The notes under the pieces are model-generated. The model did no database searches. It was not told the origin of the DNA and saw only the letters and a program-made list of their open reading frames with translations. DNA of 64,000 nt. Origin: Sphingopyxis sp. MSC1_008 (GTDB taxonomy: Bacteria > Pseudomonadota > Alphaproteobacteria > Sphingomonadales > Sphingomonadaceae). Below are positions 59,879 to 64,000 of the stretch, piece by piece (the stretch's first letter is position 1; the number at the start of each line of letters is the position of its first letter). The stretch spans positions 34,179-98,178 of the forward strand of contig NZ_JALPRD010000015.1 of assembly GCF_023197165.1 (NCBI RefSeq), written 5' to 3'. Position numbers and translations under genes: made by a program.

Positions 59879-61536
59879 AGACCGAGGCCTATACGCCGAA
59901 ACTCCTCACGGTGTTTCGCGAGGGCTATTCCGCCGCCGCCTTCCGCGCCGATGCGATCGCCGGTCTGACCGTCGCGATCGTCGCACTGCCGCTCGCCATG
60001 GCGCTCGGCATCGCGAGCGGGGCTTCGCCCGACAAGGGGCTGATTACCGCGGTCGTCGCGGGTTTCCTGATCTCGGCGCTCGGCGGATCGCGTGTGCAGG
60101 TGGGCGGTCCGACGGGCGCCTTCGTCGTCGTGATCTTCAACGTCATTGCGAGCCATGGCTATGACGGCCTGTTGATCGCGACCTTGCTCGCCGGGCTCAT
60201 CCTCATCGCGGCGGGCCTGCTCCGTTTCGGCCAGATGATCAAATATATCCCGCATCCGGTGGTGACCGGATTCACCGCCGGGATCGCGGTCATCATCGCC
60301 TCGAGCCAAGTCAAGGATTTCCTCGGCCTTGCCATCGACAAGGTGCCCGCCGATTTCCTCCCCAAATGGCAGGCTTATCTGGGGGCGCTGTCCAGCGCGA
60401 ACTGGGCCGCGATCGGCATCGGTGGTGGCGCGCTGGCGATCATTATCGCGCTCCGCAAATTCGCGCCGCGGCTGCCGGGCTTCCTGATCGCGGCGGTGGC
60501 AAGTTCCCTTGCGGTGGCACTTTTGAACTTGCCGGTCGACACGATCGGATCGCGCTTTCCCGACATTCCGGCGGGCCTTCCGGTGCCGTCGTTTCCTGAT
60601 ATCTCGCTCGTTAAGATCAATGCCGTCCTGCCATCGGCCTTCACGATCGCCTTCCTCGCCGGGATCGAGGCGCTGCTGTCGGCGGTCGTCGCCGACGGCA
60701 TGGCGGGGACGCGGCATCGTTCGAACCAGGAACTGATCGGGCAGGGCGTCGCCAATCTCGGCTCGGCGCTGTTCGGCGGCCTCCCCGCTACCGGGGCGAT
60801 CGCGCGCACCGCGACCAATATCCGGTCGGGTGCGAAGACGCCCGTCGCGGGCATGATGCACGCGGCCTTTCTGCTCGGCTTCATTCTCTTCGGCACGGAT
60901 CTGATGGCCTATGTGCCGATGGCGGCGCTCGCCGCGATCCTGTTCATGGTCGCTTGGGGCATGAGCGAGTATCAGCGCTTCCTCGCGCTGCTGCGCATGC
61001 CGAACAGCGACCGGGCGGTGCTGCTGATCACCTTCGGATTGACGGTCCTCGTCGATCTGACGGTGGCGATCGCGGTCGGGGTGACGCTTGCGTCGCTGCT
61101 GTTCATGGCGCGCATGGCCGAAGCGGTCGAAGTCGATCGAAGCGGCAGCCGCGATGCCGAACTCGATGCCGAAGACCTCGACCAGCGCGATGACCTGCCG
61201 CCCGGCGTCGAGGTGTTCCGGATCACCGGTCCCTTCTTTTTTGGCGTCGCGGGCGAACTGCTCGACACGCTACGCCGCGTCGGCCAGTCGCCGCGCGTCA
61301 TCATCCTGCGGATGCGGCTCGTGCCGCTCCTCGATGCGAGCGGAGCGCAGGCACTCGGAGAATTTGTCGAACAGGCCCGGCTGGCGGGGGCGCGGGTGAT
61401 CGTCTCGGGCGTTCAGCCCCAGCCGCGGGCGATGCTCGGGAGGATCGGGCTTGGCGAAGCGGCGGGTCGCATCTCCTACGCGGCCGATTATGCGAGCGCG
61501 CAGGCGCTCGCGGTTGATCTGGCGGAGGTGAAATGA
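59875..61536 (+). CDS. SulP family anion transporter with STAS domain
   Basis: 553 aa from a GTG start. About 12 membrane segments begin with DAIAGLTVAIVALPLAMALGIASG; VGGPTGAFVVVIFNV and SNQELIGQGVANLGSALFGG are family signatures. The C-terminal STAS domain spans about 440-550 (VEVFRITGPFFFGVAGELLDTL and LRMRLVPLLDASGAQAL). It transports sulfate, bicarbonate or dicarboxylates; the substrate cannot be told from sequence. Confidence 0.92.
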   Translation: MKTEAYTPKLLTVFREGYSAAAFRADAIAGLTVAIVALPLAMALGIASGASPDKGLITAVVAGFLISALGGSRVQVGGPTGAFVVVIFNVIASHGYDGLLIATLLAGLILIAAGLLRFGQMIKYIPHPVVTGFTAGIAVIIASSQVKDFLGLAIDKVPADFLPKWQAYLGALSSANWAAIGIGGGALAIIIALRKFAPRLPGFLIAAVASSLAVALLNLPVDTIGSRFPDIPAGLPVPSFPDISLVKINAVLPSAFTIAFLAGIEALLSAVVADGMAGTRHRSNQELIGQGVANLGSALFGGLPATGAIARTATNIRSGAKTPVAGMMHAAFLLGFILFGTDLMAYVPMAALAAILFMVAWGMSEYQRFLALLRMPNSDRAVLLITFGLTVLVDLTVAIAVGVTLASLLFMARMAEAVEVDRSGSRDAELDAEDLDQRDDLPPGVEVFRITGPFFFGVAGELLDTLRRVGQSPRVIILRMRLVPLLDASGAQALGEFVEQARLAGARVIVSGVQPQPRAMLGRIGLGEAAGRISYAADYASAQALAVDLAEVK

Positions 61537-61643
61537 CGGCGATCCCTATGGGCGGCAGGCGTGAGCGGCAGGTCATTCGTGCGCGCCATTTCTCGATCGG
61601 CCGGCGGCCGGGAAAACCAATTCTGACCAGTCTGGAGAATGAA

Positions 61644-61949
61644 ATGAGTGACAGTGACGACTATGTCTATGACGAGGAAAGCGGCGAGTGGATGCCGGCG
61701 TCGGAGCTTGCGGAACGCAAGGCCGCAGCCTCGCAGGTCGAGGTTCGCGACGCGGTCGGGAACCTGCTCCAGGATGGCGACAGCGTCGCGCTGATCAAGG
61801 ATCTCGAGGTCAAGGGCGCCGGCAAGACGCTCAAGGTGGGGACAGTCATAAAGTCGATCCGCCTCACCGGCGATCCGCAAGAAATCGATTGCCGTCACGA
61901 AAGCATCAAGGGTCTCGTGCTGCGCGCCGAGTTCGTGCGCAAGCGTTGA
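61644..61949 (+). CDS. PhnA/YjdM family protein
   Basis: 101 aa. The PhnA domain occupies about 35-101 (VRDAVGNLLQDGDSVALIKDLEVKG and TLKVGTVIKSIRL). The usual N-terminal zinc ribbon is replaced by an acidic segment (SDSDDYVYDEESGEW). Known as alkylphosphonate-utilisation protein by old naming, but the real role is unclear. TGGAGAATGAA precedes the start; the frame open from 61533 is not used. Confidence 0.85.
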   Translation: MSDSDDYVYDEESGEWMPASELAERKAAASQVEVRDAVGNLLQDGDSVALIKDLEVKGAGKTLKVGTVIKSIRLTGDPQEIDCRHESIKGLVLRAEFVRKR

Positions 61950-62040
61950 TTCCGCTGCCGGTGCCTCGTCGGCGGCAGCGACGGGACACCGAACCTCGCG
62001 ATGATGTTCCACCAAAATCCCACGACATGGAGGCTGTGAC

Positions 62041-62229
62041 ATGATTTCCCAGAGTCCCAAACCGACCGCACGGAACAGTCGCTTCTATCTGGCCCGGATG
62101 CAGGCGTGCCAGATGGAAGCGAAGGAGGCGTCGCTTCCGAATGTGCGGGACCGGGCCCTTCGTGCAGCCGTTGCATGGCGCGAGATGTACCAGAAGGCAC
62201 TGCAGTTCGAGCAGCGGCTAGGCCAATGA
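62041..62229 (+). CDS. Small helical protein, unknown
   Basis: 62 aa. Mostly charged, predicted alpha-helical (FYLARMQACQMEAKEAS and RAAVAWREMYQKALQFEQRL). TGGAGGCTGTGAC precedes the start. No family recognised. Confidence 0.6.
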   Translation: MISQSPKPTARNSRFYLARMQACQMEAKEASLPNVRDRALRAAVAWREMYQKALQFEQRLGQ

Positions 62230-62332
62230 TCCCGGCCGCGGCGATCATAACCCGGACGGGGTCCGTTTGGCGCTCCGAGGCGGCCGGCTGCTTGGCCTTC
62301 GAACAATCGACACGTCCTTGCGGGAGGCACGC

Positions 62333-62452
62333 ATGACGATATTCCTGATCATTCTCGTTTCCGTCTTGCTTCTCGTCCTGTTTATCGGCGTCACCGTTGC
62401 CGGCGGGCGATCACATGATCGGCAGAACGAACGCCGCGACGATGACCGATAG
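62333..62452 (+). CDS. Very small single-pass membrane protein
   Basis: 39 aa: one hydrophobic helix (IFLIILVSVLLLVLFIGVTVA) and a charged tail (GGRSHDRQNERRDDDR). CGGGAGGC lies 6 nt before the ATG. It overlaps the start of the methyltransferase-fold gene, indicating coupled translation. Confidence 0.62.
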   Translation: MTIFLIILVSVLLLVLFIGVTVAGGRSHDRQNERRDDDR

Positions 62453-63443
62453 GTCCGCGGCAGATTTCGAGCTCGACATTGCTTGCGAGTTCGAGACGAG
62501 GCCGGACTTCCCGGGCGCCGCTCGGGCGGAAACCGAACTCGATCACTTTCTTGATCATCTCGACGATATTGACCGCGAACAGCGCTATTTTGAACGATAT
62601 GGGACCGAGCATCGCCACGCGTCTCCGATGGAGGCGGGCGAACTGGCCGCCCCGCTTGTCTTCGAACTTGGAAATATACGAAGCCTCCTCGCAAACTGGG
62701 CCTTCGTGCAAAGCGCGATGAATATCGATGATCCGGACATGTTGATCCTCGACTATACGCGCCGGATGATGGGGTTCCTCCTGTTCCATCCCTCTCCGGG
62801 GACCATCGAGATCGTCGGGCTCGGCGGCGGATCGCTGGCAAAATACTGTCACCGATATCTTCCGGACACCTCGATCGTCGCGGTCGAGATCGACCCCGAC
62901 GTCATCGCGGTCCGGGAGCAGTTCTTCGTGCCGCCCGAGAGCAAGCGCTTCGAGATCGTCTGTGATGATGGCGCGGAATTCGTCGCGCGGGATCCGGGAC
63001 GCTGCGACATCCTGCTCGTCGATGGTTTCGACAAGGATGGCCAGCCGGCGCGGCTCTGCTCTTCGAAATTCTACCGCGATTGCCGTTCACGGCTGAATCC
63101 CGGCGGCATCCTTGTCGTCAACCTCTGCGACGATCACTGGAAGCACGGCTCCATCCTGTCGCGCATAAGGGAATGCTTTGAATCTACGATCGATCTCCCT
63201 TTAAAAATAGGGATGAACCGGATCATATTCGCGTTCCGGGATGGACTACCTTGCCTGGATCATGCCGCGCTTTTGCAGGCCGCCCGCGATCTCGATCAGG
63301 CCCATCCGATGTCCTTCTCATCTCTGGCTGATGAAATTTTGGAAGGAGCTAAATCGCCGAATCTCAGGTCTGGCGGAAGCCTCGAGGGTGACGTTTACGG
63401 ATCGCAGTCGCTGTCGATAGCCTCGTTATGGTCGGCTGACTGA
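62415..63443 (+). CDS. Spermidine-synthase-like SAM-dependent transferase
   Basis: 342 aa from 62415 or 333 from 62442; neither has a strong Shine-Dalgarno. The class I fold shows IVGLGGGSLAKYCHRYLP, VEIDPDVIAVREQF and CDDGAEFVARDPGRCDILLVDGFD, the SpeE-like pattern with catalytic Asp region. The N-terminal ~90 residues precede the fold and are not typical of SpeE. It could be an aminopropyltransferase or a methyltransferase relative. Both candidate starts lie inside the small membrane protein gene (in another frame). Confidence 0.82.
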   Translation: MIGRTNAATMTDRSAADFELDIACEFETRPDFPGAARAETELDHFLDHLDDIDREQRYFERYGTEHRHASPMEAGELAAPLVFELGNIRSLLANWAFVQSAMNIDDPDMLILDYTRRMMGFLLFHPSPGTIEIVGLGGGSLAKYCHRYLPDTSIVAVEIDPDVIAVREQFFVPPESKRFEIVCDDGAEFVARDPGRCDILLVDGFDKDGQPARLCSSKFYRDCRSRLNPGGILVVNLCDDHWKHGSILSRIRECFESTIDLPLKIGMNRIIFAFRDGLPCLDHAALLQAARDLDQAHPMSFSSLADEILEGAKSPNLRSGGSLEGDVYGSQSLSIASLWSAD

Positions 63444-63469
63444 AATCGGGCAGCCATCGCCATCGAACT

Positions 63470-63694
63470 CTACGCTTTGATCTGAATGGCCGTCTTGAGC
63501 GCGCCGCATTGACCGCACGAGGTCTTGGCGCGGTCAAATCCTTCGCTCCGACCGAGTTCGCGTGTCACGACATTGGCCTGGCTTCGAACCGACAGGTTGA
63601 GCCGATCGGTGATGCAGTCGTCGCAAATGGACGCGCCGCTAAGGCTCGCTATAAGTTGTTCGATCTGTCCGGCTATCGTCATTCGGCGTGGCAT
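63470..63694 (-). CDS. Small HTH/zinc-knuckle protein
   Basis: 74 aa. The N-terminal helix QIEQLIASLSGASICDDCI is followed by LNLSVRSQANVVTREL (HTH-like) and a second Cys pair in SCGQCGALK. The two CxxC pairs could bind zinc. No clear Shine-Dalgarno; start could also be the internal ATG 12 nt later. Convergent with the preceding gene. Confidence 0.55.
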   Translation of the reverse strand: MPRRMTIAGQIEQLIASLSGASICDDCITDRLNLSVRSQANVVTRELGRSEGFDRAKTSCGQCGALKTAIQIKA

Positions 63695-64000
63695 GCATTT
63701 GTCATAATCGCCGCCTCGGCACGAAGAAAGGGGGCATGATGCGTGCGGCGGTTGACCTTGCGGCGTGGGTCGTATCAGAACTTGACCAACTTTCCCTTAT
63801 AGGCGGCGGAGAACCCTTGATTGAGCGGCCAGGGCTGCTTTTACTCAATGAGATTCCAAAGCGGACCGTCCGAAACCGTTGAGAGTTTCGGACGCCGCCA
63901 GGCGTCGGAAAGTCTTCGATGCCCGAACCGCGGGGATCGAAGGCTGAGCTATGGGGAAAGCTTTTTTGCGCAGACCGTGGGGTCGCTAGGTGCTGCCGAA
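63695..64000. other. Window end, no supported gene
   Basis: 306 bp. A 10-bp inverted repeat (63867-63876 with 63885-63894) forms a hairpin, and its right side can alternatively pair with the sequence after it. No protein or RNA family recognised. Confidence 0.45.

Overview
The window looks like chromosomal DNA of a sphingomonad (Alphaproteobacteria, Sphingomonadales: Sphingopyxis, Novosphingobium or Sphingomonas type). This rests on high GC, three large TonB-dependent receptors with the plug signature IVVTA(Q/T)(K/R)R, Spinster-like MFS transporters beside acyl-CoA catabolic genes, a DUF1153/SciP-like protein (an alphaproteobacterial family), and many short-chain dehydrogenases and epoxide-hydrolase-like enzymes. 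Genus is inference. I see no rRNA, tRNA or CRISPR.

Layout. 1-4.1 kb: an M19 dipeptidase and a divergent GlxA/AraC-type regulator, set in decayed non-coding DNA. 4.1-21 kb: an acyl-CoA catabolic region. It holds a broken thiolase, a DUF35 protein translationally coupled to an SCP2-type thiolase and an acyl-CoA synthetase, MFS plus TonB receptor, two SnoaL-like proteins, SDR, CurA-like reductase, SDR plus enoyl-CoA hydratase on the other strand, then a second TonB receptor plus MFS. 21-31 kb: a two-domain CMD protein, then a tightly packed minus-strand operon glyA-soxB-soxD-soxA-soxG-sdaA-amidase. It converts sarcosine to glycine, serine and pyruvate, with formaldehyde equivalents going to tetrahydrofolate. 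31-42 kb: a third TonB receptor divergent from glyA, then a plus-strand series: thiolase, two tandem DUF2817 (M14-like) hydrolases, S12 serine hydrolase, SDR, CaiB/AMACR-type enzyme and secreted HSL-type esterase. My working inference is import of an N-acylated or peptide-like compound, hydrolysis to acid and amino-acid parts, and catabolism of each.

42.5-45.8 kb is the most unusual part. A DUF6499-DUF2285 protein, resembling the integrative-element excision activator FseA, sits divergently to a luxR-luxI pair. The luxI ribosome-binding site and start codon lie inside a perfect 13-bp inverted repeat. The 3' end of luxI runs into the antisense strand of a truncated VOC gene, marking a rearrangement junction.

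46-56 kb: minus-strand detoxification-type genes (tautomerase, SDRs, two LysR regulators, cupin, two EHN-type epoxide hydrolases, a third alpha/beta hydrolase, Ohr). 56-64 kb: a core-only tyrosine recombinase, then more housekeeping-like genes: glycine-zipper protein, SciP-like regulator, DUF983 protein, XRE regulator coupled to a SulP transporter, PhnA-like protein, small membrane proteins and a spermidine-synthase-fold enzyme.
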